Shown here: positions 1 to 5,534 of the stretch, in pieces
Layout: the number at the start of each line of letters is the position of its first letter
Numbering within the stretch: position 1 is the first letter of the stretch
Assembly: GCA_025362915.1 (NCBI GenBank)
Contig: JANYEU010000049.1
Coordinates: forward strand, 1 to 5,534
Reading direction: 5' to 3'
Source of the DNA: Chitinophagaceae bacterium
GTDB taxonomy: Bacteria > Bacteroidota > Bacteroidia > Chitinophagales > Chitinophagaceae
Length of the DNA stretch: 5,534 bases
Position numbers and translations under genes: made by a program
Notes under the pieces: generated by a model
Seen by the model: only the letters and a program-made list of their open reading frames with translations
Told to the model about the DNA's origin: nothing
The model's database searches: none

Positions 1-1
1 A

Positions 2-886
2 TTTACTTTTGGCAAGGGATATACGGCGTATGCATACATAGCGGGTGGCAATAATACGGTAAGTGTATTTGATGGAGTTACCAAAGGATTGATTACAACG
101 ATACCCGTAGGAAAAGGGGCAAGTAGTATAAATGCCAGCCCTGATGGTAAAAGGGTTTATGTAAGCAATAGCAATGAGGGTACTATAAGCATAATAAATA
201 CTACCAGTAATACTGTTACTGCAAAGTTGCCTGTAGGCAGCCAGCTAACCCGTACTTGTTTCAGCCCAGATGGAAGCAGGCTGTATCAAGCTAATTATAG
301 TAAAAGTGGCGGCTATCAAGGCGGTTCGGTGTATGTAATAAATACCGCTACCAATGCCATCACTGCGAATATTACCTGTGGTAATGGTACTTACGGTATT
401 TGCGTTAGTCAGGATGGTACGCTGCTGTATGCAACAAACTCTTACGATAGAACAATCAGTGTTATCAATACTGCCACCAATACTGTTATCACCACAGTTC
501 CTATTGGGTTTGCGGCAATTTATATCGCTATCAGTAAAGATGGTTCCCTGTTGTATTTACCCAATTCTGCAAATAATACAGTTGTGGTAATGAGTGCGTC
601 CACTTATGCGGTTATAACAAGTATTCCTGTAGATAATAATCCAAGCATTCTCTTGTTAAATAACGATGGGTCATTGCTGTATGTTGATAATGCAGCTGGA
701 ACTACCATAAATGTTATTAATACTGCCACCAATACATCGGTGAAAACAATAACGGTAGGCAGTAACCCTAGTGGATTGTCTTTAAGCCCTGATGGTAAAG
801 AATTATTTGTTCCTAATAACCAAGATAGCTCAATCAGTATTATAGGCACAGCCACAAACAAAGTAACCAATACTTTTAAAATGAGC
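2..886 (+). repeat. Seven YVTN/NHL-like beta-propeller repeats within the secreted protein
   Basis: About 40-48 residues per unit. Each unit begins with a 'YVSN/YATN/YLPN/YVDN/FVPN'-type strand, continues with 'TISVINTATNTV' and a 'VG' turn, and closes with 'S-DG'. Seven units are visible, the first starting almost at the left edge ('YAYIAGGNNTVSV'). Seven is the usual number for a closed propeller, so little of this domain may be missing. The coding DNA is itself repetitive: a 17-base string starting AATACTGCCACC recurs exactly at 467-483 and 719-735. Confidence 0.8.
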
Positions 887-2266
887 GGCTACCCATTAGC
901 TTGGGGCAACTTTATTGCCAATGTTCCCGCTTGCGGTACGCCGCCTAGTGCACCAAGTATTACCTCATTTAGTCCAACTGCTGTTTGTCCTGGTTCTACA
1001 GTAAAGATAAAGGGAAGCGGCTTTTGGGGTGCTACTACAGTAACCTTTGGAGCTGATACAGCCACTTCTTTTGTAGTAGTGGATGATGCCAACATTACCG
1101 CCGTGGTGGATAGTGGGGCAAGTGGTAATGTGCAGGTAACCACCCGTTTTGGCACAGGTAGTTTGGCAGGGTTTACTTATCTGTCGCCTACCAGTTCTAC
1201 CATCAATATAAACATCTGCCAAGGTACTTCCTATACTTTCAACGGCACTATTTACTCCTCCGCAGGAACCTATACCACCCACAGTACAAATTCGGCTGGT
1301 TGTGATAGTGCAGTTACCCTTGTATTAAAGGTGGGTGCTGCCACAACTTCCACCACAACGGCTAGTCTTTGCAAAGACAGTTCCTACACCTTTAATGGCA
1401 ATGTTTATACAATGGCAGGTACTTATACTTCGCACCTTCTTAATAACTCGGGTTGTGATAGTGCTGCTACATTGGTATTGTCTATGGATACCTTATACAC
1501 ACTTTATCCTATTGAGGGGAGTACATCTGTTTGTAAAGGCGAGTCTATTTTGTTGACTGATATAACGATCGGGGGAAGTTGGAGCAGCGATAACCAGTTT
1601 ATTGCCACTGTGGATAAGGTAGGCATGATTAACGGATTGACACCTGGTACTGCCAATATCAATTATTCGGTACAGTCTGGGTGTGGTAACAAATCAACCT
1701 TTCAGCCAATAGATGTCTTAGGGGTAAAACCTACAAACGTGGCAGACACCTCAAAAGATGCAACTTGCATCAGTCAGCAAAGTGGCTCTATTACTGTTTC
1801 ATCCATTACGGGTACTTCAAAGGAAAGCCCTTATCAGTTTTCTATCGATGGAATTAATAAATACAACATTCCCTATACCATTCCCTATTTAATCCCCGGC
1901 AACTATAATATCTATGTTTATAATAGTGGGGGATGTTTGGTAGATAACATTCCCAAACAAATTGGTTATGATAATGATGCAGCCTGCGATACGCTTTATG
2001 TACCTTCTGCTTTTAGGCCAACCAGCAGCTTACAAGACAACAGGACTTTAAGACCCTTTGGTGGAGAAACTACCGTGGTAGCCTTGATTTTTAGGGTGTT
2101 TGACCGCTACGGTAAGATGATTTATGAAACCCACAGTTTAAACAGTGGGTGGGATGGACGAGTAAACGGCACTTTGCAAAATACCGGTACTTATGTATGG
2201 TCTTTGGAATATACCCAAACCAACAAGAAATGGGCTACAAAGGGAACAAGTGTTTTGATAAGATAA
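2..2266 (+). CDS. Secreted multidomain protein: YVTN beta-propeller, IPT/TIG, repeats and T9SS type B C-terminal domain (5' partial)
   Basis: The frame is open from the left edge, so the true start and any signal peptide lie upstream. A TTG at 89 is in frame, but the protein already reads as propeller before it, so I do not accept it as the start. Counting from the first codon at base 2 (about 754 residues): roughly 1-295 are seven YVTN-type propeller repeats (each ending near 'SPDG', with 'INTATNTV' strands); 318-395 an IPT/TIG domain; 399-444 and 450-495 two similar Cys-containing repeats; 504-569 a Big2-like Ig domain; 586-647 a SprB-like repeat; 662-754 a T9SS type B sorting domain with 'FRVFDRYGKMIYET', 'GWDGRVNG' and 'GTYVW'. 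Proteins of this kind are exported across the outer membrane by T9SS and are secreted or surface-attached; the ligand cannot be read from the sequence. It converges on the small membrane protein gene. Family calls are confident; any adhesive role is inference. Confidence 0.9.
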   Translation, partial: FTFGKGYTAYAYIAGGNNTVSVFDGVTKGLITTIPVGKGASSINASPDGKRVYVSNSNEGTISIINTTSNTVTAKLPVGSQLTRTCFSPDGSRLYQANYSKSGGYQGGSVYVINTATNAITANITCGNGTYGICVSQDGTLLYATNSYDRTISVINTATNTVITTVPIGFAAIYIAISKDGSLLYLPNSANNTVVVMSASTYAVITSIPVDNNPSILLLNNDGSLLYVDNAAGTTINVINTATNTSVKTITVGSNPSGLSLSPDGKELFVPNNQDSSISIIGTATNKVTNTFKMSGYPLAWGNFIANVPACGTPPSAPSITSFSPTAVCPGSTVKIKGSGFWGATTVTFGADTATSFVVVDDANITAVVDSGASGNVQVTTRFGTGSLAGFTYLSPTSSTININICQGTSYTFNGTIYSSAGTYTTHSTNSAGCDSAVTLVLKVGAATTSTTTASLCKDSSYTFNGNVYTMAGTYTSHLLNNSGCDSAATLVLSMDTLYTLYPIEGSTSVCKGESILLTDITIGGSWSSDNQFIATVDKVGMINGLTPGTANINYSVQSGCGNKSTFQPIDVLGVKPTNVADTSKDATCISQQSGSITVSSITGTSKESPYQFSIDGINKYNIPYTIPYLIPGNYNIYVYNSGGCLVDNIPKQIGYDNDAACDTLYVPSAFRPTSSLQDNRTLRPFGGETTVVALIFRVFDRYGKMIYETHSLNSGWDGRVNGTLQNTGTYVWSLEYTQTNKKWATKGTSVLIR
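1196..1486 (+). repeat. Two tandem 46-residue Cys-containing repeats (51-residue period)
   Basis: The copies are at 1196-1333 and 1349-1486 and share about 26 of 46 residues by my alignment. Both have an early Cys, 'SYTFNG', 'AGTYT', and 'GCDSA-TLVL'. Repeats of this look are common as stalk-like spacers in large T9SS-exported proteins of Bacteroidota (from memory of the family). The two Cys per copy could form a disulfide outside the cell. The DNA copies have drifted at many positions, so the duplication is not recent. Confidence 0.75.
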
Positions 2267-2283
2267 ATAAGTAGGAGAGTAGG

Positions 2284-2312
2284 AGGGGAGAGGGTTATTG
2301 TCCCTCTTCCTT
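2284..2312 (+). terminator. Probable hairpin terminator for the T9SS cargo gene
   Basis: Bases 2284-2294 pair with 2302-2312 around the 7-base loop TTATTGT. This gives 11 pairs, two of them G-U in the plus-strand RNA; the inner nine (GGGAGAGGG against CCCTCTTCC) are G/C-rich. It begins 18 bases after the stop codon at 2264-2266 and is followed by a moderately T-rich stretch. Its right arm lies inside the last codons of the convergent gene. There is no clean U-tract, so termination is inferred from position and stem strength. Confidence 0.45.
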
Positions 2313-2642
2313 ACCTTGTTTCCAAATACTACAGCGATAGCGCCAGTCCTGCTTAAACTTTTCACGTTCTTCGGGTGTCATGCCTTGCCACTTTTCTTTC
2401 ATTGCTTCGCCACGTCCTTTCCAACCACATCCGCAGCCTCTTCTGCCATGTCCGATGCCGCCAAATAGTAACTTGCCCAGTACAAACAATCCCAGTGCCT
2501 GACAATAGTTGATAACTTTTACGCCCAATACGGCTACCAATATATGGTTCCATAAAAACATCACCACATAGCCAATGGCTACTATTGCCAAAGCCGCACA
2601 TACTATCATTCCTATTACCTTTCTTACCCAAAACTGTTTCAT
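2295..2642 (-). CDS. Small two-segment membrane protein with 'MTPEEREKFK' tail, downstream of an ECF sigma factor
   Basis: 115 residues. Hydrophobic segments lie at about 8-37 and 45-63, followed by a Gly/Arg/Cys linker (Cys70, Cys72) and a charged C-terminal helix at about 80-108 containing 'MTPEEREKFKQ' and Cys104. The pattern 'VMFLWN...QALGLFVLGKLLFGGI' plus 'MTPEEREKFK' matches, from memory, an uncharacterised family found beside ECF sigma factors in Bacteroidota. The start follows the sigma stop codon by 19 bases, which suggests co-transcription. It could modulate the sigma factor at the inner membrane, but it shows no recognisable anti-sigma zinc-binding or FecR-type domain, so that is inference only. 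The upstream sequence is A-rich with no clear Shine-Dalgarno. The last codons overlap the hairpin of the convergent gene. Low similarity of its composition to soluble proteins supports a membrane location. Confidence 0.75.
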   Translation of the reverse strand: MKQFWVRKVIGMIVCAALAIVAIGYVVMFLWNHILVAVLGVKVINYCQALGLFVLGKLLFGGIGHGRRGCGCGWKGRGEAMKEKWQGMTPEEREKFKQDWRYRCSIWKQGKEEGQ

Positions 2643-2661
2643 AATAATCTTTTTTACTTGT

Positions 2662-3240
2662 TTAATAATTCAATATTTCCTCACGCAGTACCTGCAATCG
2701 CTCCCGCAGGTGCAGTACCGCATATCTCTTTCGGGATAACAGTGTATTTACAGTTAGGCCGGTTTGTTGGGCAATATCCTTAAACGGAATCCCTTCCAAT
2801 TCATTCATTACAAATACTTGTTTTTGCTCTGCCGGCAGTTCATCAAGTGCATTATCCAATGTTTCCCAGAAAAGGGTACGCAAATAAGCCGATTCGGGGG
2901 TATTGTCTAGATCGGTTAGCAATTCCGTCCATCCAAGCATGTCATCCTCTGCTTTAGATGCATATAAATCATCCAACAGTTCTGGTTTATGCTTACGCTT
3001 CACATCTACAATCCTGTTTCGCGCCACCCGGAATAGCCACGCCGTCAGTTGTTCGATGGGTTGTGTATTACCAGCCAACTGATAAAATACATCTTGCAAA
3101 ATATCTTCTGCATCTGCCTCATTAGTAACACGTTTTCTGATAAAGCCCAGCAAACGCTTACTATAATCGCCAATGATACCGGTGATATTGCGTTTCTGTT
3201 CTTCTGCCATTAAAGCCCTTAATGTTATTGCCGCTTCCAT
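2662..3240 (-). CDS. ECF-type RNA polymerase sigma-70 family factor
   Basis: 192 residues, usual ECF length. Sigma region 2 covers about 22-86: 'DAEDILQDVF' (43-52) for core binding and 'AWLFRVARNRIVDVKRK' (67-83) for -10 recognition and melting. An acidic linker with no region 3 follows (about 87-120). Region 4 covers about 126-182, with 'LDELPAEQKQVFVMNELEG' and the helix-turn-helix 'IAQQTGLTVNTLLSRKR' that would read the -35 element. The start is uncertain. The Met at 3240 has no ribosome-binding sequence, whereas an internal Met at 3208-3210 has AAGGG five bases upstream, giving 182 residues. The shorter form still contains all of region 2. It is the first gene of a probable two-gene operon with the membrane protein at 2295-2642. 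The regulon cannot be deduced. Confidence 0.93.
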   Translation of the reverse strand: MEAAITLRALMAEEQKRNITGIIGDYSKRLLGFIRKRVTNEADAEDILQDVFYQLAGNTQPIEQLTAWLFRVARNRIVDVKRKHKPELLDDLYASKAEDDMLGWTELLTDLDNTPESAYLRTLFWETLDNALDELPAEQKQVFVMNELEGIPFKDIAQQTGLTVNTLLSRKRYAVLHLRERLQVLREEILNY

Positions 3241-3387
3241 ACTGATTGAGAAGACGGATGATGATTGAAAATATTTTACTTATGCTGAATAATGCAAAGA
3301 AAGCATTGAAATGGATGGAGTAAGTATCTGTGTGATGATTTTTTCTATATTCACAGACTTAAATTATTCACCATTAATGATTGTTTT

Positions 3388-3672
3388 ATGAAACCTACAG
3401 TAACAATAGAGTATTGCCCCAAGTGTAATTGGTTGCTGCGGGCTGCATACATGGCACAAGAAATATTAACCACCTTTGAAGATGATGTTAAAGGGGTTCT
3501 GTTGCAACCAAGTGAGTATAGTGGACGGTATTCCATATTTATAGATGGAGAAAAAGTGTTTGACCGAAAAGAAGCTTGTGGATTTATTGAAATAAAAGCC
3601 TTGAAACAGTTGATAAGGGATGTAGTGAACCCCACTAAAAGTTTGGGGCATTCTGACAAGAAGCCTGAGTAG
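3388..3672 (+). CDS. SelT/SelW/SelH (Rdx) family thioredoxin-like protein with CxxC
   Basis: 94 residues, typical for bacterial Rdx proteins. The N-terminal strand 'VTIEYCPKCNWLLRAAYMAQEIL' carries the redox pair Cys10/Cys13. The family's later blocks follow: 'G-Y-IFIDGEKVFDRK' (46-61) and 'LKQLIRDVVNP--SLGHSD' (72-90). In animal selenoprotein W the second position of the motif is selenocysteine; here it is Cys, and there is no in-frame TGA, so this is not a selenoprotein. The family is thought to act in thiol redox chemistry in the cytoplasm, with substrates largely unknown. An extra Cys64 stands where homologues usually have Gly (from memory), giving 'CGFIE' rather than 'GGFPE'. The gene is divergent from the sigma factor (147 bases) and followed by DUF3467 after 111 bases, so co-transcription with it is possible but not shown. 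Confidence 0.85.
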   Translation: MKPTVTIEYCPKCNWLLRAAYMAQEILTTFEDDVKGVLLQPSEYSGRYSIFIDGEKVFDRKEACGFIEIKALKQLIRDVVNPTKSLGHSDKKPE

Positions 3673-3783
3673 GTATATGTAAGTTTTGTATCAGGTTATG
3701 GTTAAGTAAATCTTTAGGAGAAAAGTATTTTATACATACCTAATCACTTTACTTTGCCACTTCATTAAAATAAAAAGAAAATT

Positions 3784-4095
3784 ATGACGGAAGAGCAACA
3801 ACCTAATCAACTGAATATAGAGATTAGCGAAGAGATGGCAGAAGGCACTTATGCAAATTTGGCCATCATTACACACAGCAATTCTGAGTTTATTATAGAT
3901 TTTGTAAGTGTGATGCCCGGGACGCCAAAGAGTAAGGTGAAAAGTAGAATTATTTTCACTCCAATGCATGCCAAACGTTTTATGAAGGCAATAAAAGAGA
4001 ATATAGAACGCTTTGAAGCTACAAATGGACAGATACAAGATATGGAACAGGTAGAAGTACCTTTCAATTTTGGCGGACCTAATGCACAAGCATAG
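3784..4095 (+). CDS. DUF3467 domain protein
   Basis: 103 residues. Nearly the whole chain is the DUF3467 domain: 'NIEISEEMAEGTYANLAIIT' (11-30), 'SEFIIDFVSVMPG' (34-46), 'KVKSRIIFTPMHAKRFMKAIKENIERFE' as a continuous block at 51-78, and the C-terminal 'FNFGGPNAQA' ending. There is no signal peptide or membrane segment, so it is presumably cytoplasmic. The function is unknown. In many Bacteroidota this gene is, as I recall, found close to rpoB-rpoC; here it sits between an Rdx gene and radC. The ATG follows an A-rich leader without a Shine-Dalgarno. It converges on radC, and the gap is filled by an inverted repeat. Confidence 0.88.
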   Translation: MTEEQQPNQLNIEISEEMAEGTYANLAIITHSNSEFIIDFVSVMPGTPKSKVKSRIIFTPMHAKRFMKAIKENIERFEATNGQIQDMEQVEVPFNFGGPNAQA

Positions 4096-4098
4096 GAA

Positions 4099-4163
4099 AG
4101 TTATAGGTTATAAGTTATACGTTCTTTTGTATTTTAAATATGTACAACTTATAACCCATAACT
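4099..4163. repeat. Inverted repeat of 7-base tandem units between convergent genes; possible bidirectional terminator
   Basis: The left arm (4099-4122) contains three successive heptamers: GTTATAG, GTTATAA and GTTATAC. The right arm (4140-4163), read on the minus strand, contains GTTATGG, GTTATAA and GTTGTAC. The 24-base arms agree at 21 positions and are separated by a 17-base AT-rich loop. In minus-strand RNA two of the three differences become G-U pairs, leaving one mismatch in 24. The element begins three bases after the DUF3467 stop and ends one base before the radC stop codon, so it fills the gap. It is AT-rich with no U-tract, so simple intrinsic termination is uncertain. A dispersed repeat element is the alternative. 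Confidence 0.7.
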
Positions 4164-4164
4164 C

Positions 4165-4848
4165 CTAGAGAAGTCCTTCATCAGCAAAACTAAAATATCC
4201 CTCGGTGCTTACTATAATATGATCAAGTACCTTGATGTCGAAAAACATGGCGGCATCCTTTATTTTGTTGGTTAATGTTTCATCTGCCTTACTTGGTTTT
4301 AGGCTTCCACTAGGATGATTGTGGCACAGTATGATAAAGACTGCATTGTAAGTCAAGGCTTTTTTTACAATAACCCGCGGATCTGCAACTGTTCCTGTTA
4401 AACCTCCTTCGCTAATAATTTCGTGATGCAGTATCTTATGGGCATTGTTTAGGTATATGGCTATAAATAGTTCATGGCTTTTATATTCCAGTTGCGCTTG
4501 TAGGAACAAGGCTATGTCCTTACTTTTTGTAATGATGTCTTTCTTTTTTTCTGTTGCGTTACGCCTCAATCCCAACTCTAATGCTGCAACAATACAGATT
4601 GCTTTTGCAGGGCCCATTCCTTTTATTTTTAGTTCTACTATCTCTTTATAGCTTAATGAGGCAACATGTTTTAAATCATTATTGCACTTAGATAATAAAT
4701 CCTTGCCAAGATCAACAGCACTTTTATCAACAGTGCCATTATGTATTAATATAGCAAGTAATTCAGAGTTACTGAGTGAGCCAGCCCCTTTTGCCATTAA
4801 TTTTTCTCTTGGCCGGTCGTCTTCTGCCCAATCTTTTATGGTAGACAT
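4165..4848 (-). CDS. radC: RadC family JAB/MPN domain protein
   Basis: 227 residues, full length for the family. The N-terminal block 'IKDWAEDDRPREKLMAKG' and 'LSNSELLAILI' (4-35) is characteristic. A helix-hairpin-helix-like segment lies at about 65-95 ('LKIKGMGPAKA', 'ALELGLRR'). The MPN/JAMM domain covers about 115-227 with the complete metal motif: His176, His178, Ser186 and Asp189 in 'HNHPSG---PS--D'. Despite the name, a direct role in DNA repair is doubtful; the family's reaction is not settled, although the zinc ligands suggest a hydrolase. The presence of both the N-terminal helical part and all motif residues indicates an intact gene. It is divergent from prs (111 bases) and convergent with DUF3467. 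No Shine-Dalgarno is seen before the ATG. Confidence 0.95.
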   Translation of the reverse strand: MSTIKDWAEDDRPREKLMAKGAGSLSNSELLAILIHNGTVDKSAVDLGKDLLSKCNNDLKHVASLSYKEIVELKIKGMGPAKAICIVAALELGLRRNATEKKKDIITKSKDIALFLQAQLEYKSHELFIAIYLNNAHKILHHEIISEGGLTGTVADPRVIVKKALTYNAVFIILCHNHPSGSLKPSKADETLTNKIKDAAMFFDIKVLDHIIVSTEGYFSFADEGLL

Positions 4849-4934
4849 TTTAAGTATTGTGTTGATAATCGTACAATGTTGGTTCTTTTTTCATAAGAAA
4901 CACAAATAAATTAATATTTAGAAACCAGTTAAAT

Positions 4935-4942
4935 TATCTTCG
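4935..4942 (+). promoter_or_regulatory. Candidate Bacteroidota -7 element (TATCTTCG) for prs
   Basis: TATCTTCG matches the Bacteroidota primary-sigma -7 consensus TAnnTTTG at five of its six fixed bases. It ends 17 bases before the prs ATG, leaving a short leader. No TTG or TTTG -33 element is visible 17-23 bases upstream, so the call rests on the -7 half and its position. Confidence 0.3.
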
Positions 4943-4959
4943 CCGCAGATTTATAAGAT

Positions 4960-5534
4960 ATGAACCCTTCCGTAAAGATATTTTCAGGTACAGGATCACA
5001 ACATTTAGCTGCTAAGATTGCCCAACGTTTTGGTGCACCATTGGGCAAGATAAATATCCAGAAGTTTAGCGACGGGGAGTTTCAACCTATTTTCTTGGAA
5101 AGCATCCGCGGCGACTATGTTTTTTTGATTCAAAGTACTTATTCTCCAACAGATAATTTGATGGAGTTGCTATTGATGATAGATGCGGCAAAACGGGCTA
5201 GTGCTTATAAGATTGTAGCAGTGTTGCCTTATTATGGCTATGCACGTCAGGACAGAAAAGATAAGCCCCGTGTAGCGATAGGTTCCAAGTTAATTGCTAC
5301 TCTGTTAGAGTCGGCTGGGGCAGACAGGGTCATTACAATGGATTTACATGCTCCACAAATACAGGCTTTCTTTGATGTACCCGTAGATCATTTGGATAGT
5401 TCTGCTATTTTTATTCCTTACATAGAACAAATGAAATTGAAAAACCTCTGTTTTGCTGCGCCAGATGTGGGAAGTACAAACAGGGTTAGGGAGATAGCCA
5501 GTTATTTTAATACCGAAATGGTTATTTGTGATAA
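4960..5534 (+). CDS. prs: Ribose-phosphate pyrophosphokinase (PRPP synthase), 3' partial
   Basis: The frame is open from the ATG at 4960 through the right edge: 191 complete codons of an enzyme usually about 310 residues long. It makes PRPP from ribose 5-phosphate and ATP, feeding purine, pyrimidine, NAD, histidine and tryptophan synthesis in the cytoplasm. The visible part is the N-terminal domain and the start of the second: 'KIFSGTGSQHLA' (6-17), 'KFSDGE' (35-40), the ATP-binding 'PYYGYARQDRK' (90-100), and the PRPP synthase signature 'DLHAPQIQAFFDVPVDHL' (128-145) with metal-binding Asp128/His130. The later ribose-phosphate loop lies outside the window. Two positions differ from the form I expect: Ala136 for Gly in 'QIQGFF', and Ser172 for Gly in 'PDVGG'. 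The start fits the family, and there is no Shine-Dalgarno. Divergent from radC. Confidence 0.95.
   Translation, partial: MNPSVKIFSGTGSQHLAAKIAQRFGAPLGKINIQKFSDGEFQPIFLESIRGDYVFLIQSTYSPTDNLMELLLMIDAAKRASAYKIVAVLPYYGYARQDRKDKPRVAIGSKLIATLLESAGADRVITMDLHAPQIQAFFDVPVDHLDSSAIFIPYIEQMKLKNLCFAAPDVGSTNRVREIASYFNTEMVICD

Noticed and set aside
89..91. TTG as the start of the secreted protein
   Set aside because: The same frame is open to the left edge and already reads as a propeller repeat ('YAYIAGGNNTVSV') before this codon, so the gene starts outside the window.
965..1282. Long open frame on the minus strand (also 604-870 and 889-1155)
   Set aside because: Antisense to clear domain-coding sequence; low-complexity translations with no recognisable motif.
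2281..2300. AGGAGG followed by a TTG start, as a gene reading into the sigma operon
   Set aside because: The frame stays open only as an antisense shadow of the small membrane protein, and Bacteroidota rarely rely on strong Shine-Dalgarno sequences.
3291..3307. Short inverted repeat AATGC/GCATT upstream of the sigma factor, as an operator
   Set aside because: Only five pairs in AT-rich DNA; expected by chance, and no promoter is clearly placed beside it.
3415..3426. Selenoprotein candidate at the CxxC of the Rdx protein
   Set aside because: Both positions are Cys codons and there is no in-frame TGA or need for a selenocysteine element.
3670..3742. Imperfect inverted repeat TAGGTATATGTA with TACATACCTA between the Rdx and DUF3467 genes
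   Set aside because: The arms need a 2-base bulge and enclose a loop of about 50 bases; too weak to call a structure.
3749..3756. TTACTTTG as a -7 promoter element for DUF3467 (similarly TATCTGTG at 3325-3332 for the Rdx gene)
   Set aside because: Each deviates from TAnnTTTG at a fixed base, and neither has a convincing -33 element at normal spacing.
3730..4089. Minus-strand open frame antisense to DUF3467
   Set aside because: The plus-strand frame encodes a recognisable conserved domain over its full length; the antisense product shows no family features.
4165..4848. RadC as a sign of a mobile or anti-restriction element
   Set aside because: The protein has the full N-terminal region of chromosomal RadC, and the neighbours are prs and DUF3467; no integrase, transfer gene or restriction gene is nearby.

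Overview
The window looks like an ordinary chromosomal stretch from a Bacteroidota bacterium, most likely close to the Chitinophagaceae. Three things point there: a large secreted protein ending in a type IX secretion (T9SS) type B sorting domain, a DUF3467 protein, and a small two-membrane-segment protein with a 'MTPEEREKFK' tail next to an ECF sigma factor. Shine-Dalgarno sequences are mostly absent and intergenic DNA is AT-rich, which also fits. Nothing points to a phage, plasmid, insertion sequence or CRISPR array, and I saw no tRNA or rRNA.

Layout. (1) From the left edge to 2266, plus strand: the 3' part of a surface or secreted protein with a YVTN-type beta-propeller, an IPT/TIG domain, two Cys-containing repeats, a Big2-like domain, a SprB-like domain and a T9SS C-terminal domain. 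(2) 2295-3240, minus strand: an ECF sigma factor followed 19 bases later by a small membrane protein, probably one operon. It converges on gene 1 across 28 bases, with a hairpin at the junction. (3) 3388-4095, plus strand: a SelT/SelW/SelH-family (Rdx) redox protein with CxxC, then a DUF3467 protein. (4) 4165-4848, minus strand: radC, converging on DUF3467. The 69-base gap is almost filled by an inverted repeat built from 7-base tandem units. (5) From 4960 to the right edge, plus strand: the 5' part of prs (PRPP synthase), divergent from radC. Its reading frame has no stop before the window ends.

No gap between genes exceeds 147 bases. The genes do not form one pathway: housekeeping (prs, radC), small conserved Bacteroidota proteins, a regulatory pair and a secreted adhesin-like protein lie side by side. 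I found no convincing undescribed multi-gene system. The two items most worth a second look are the sigma factor/membrane protein pair and the heptamer-based inverted repeat at 4099-4163.
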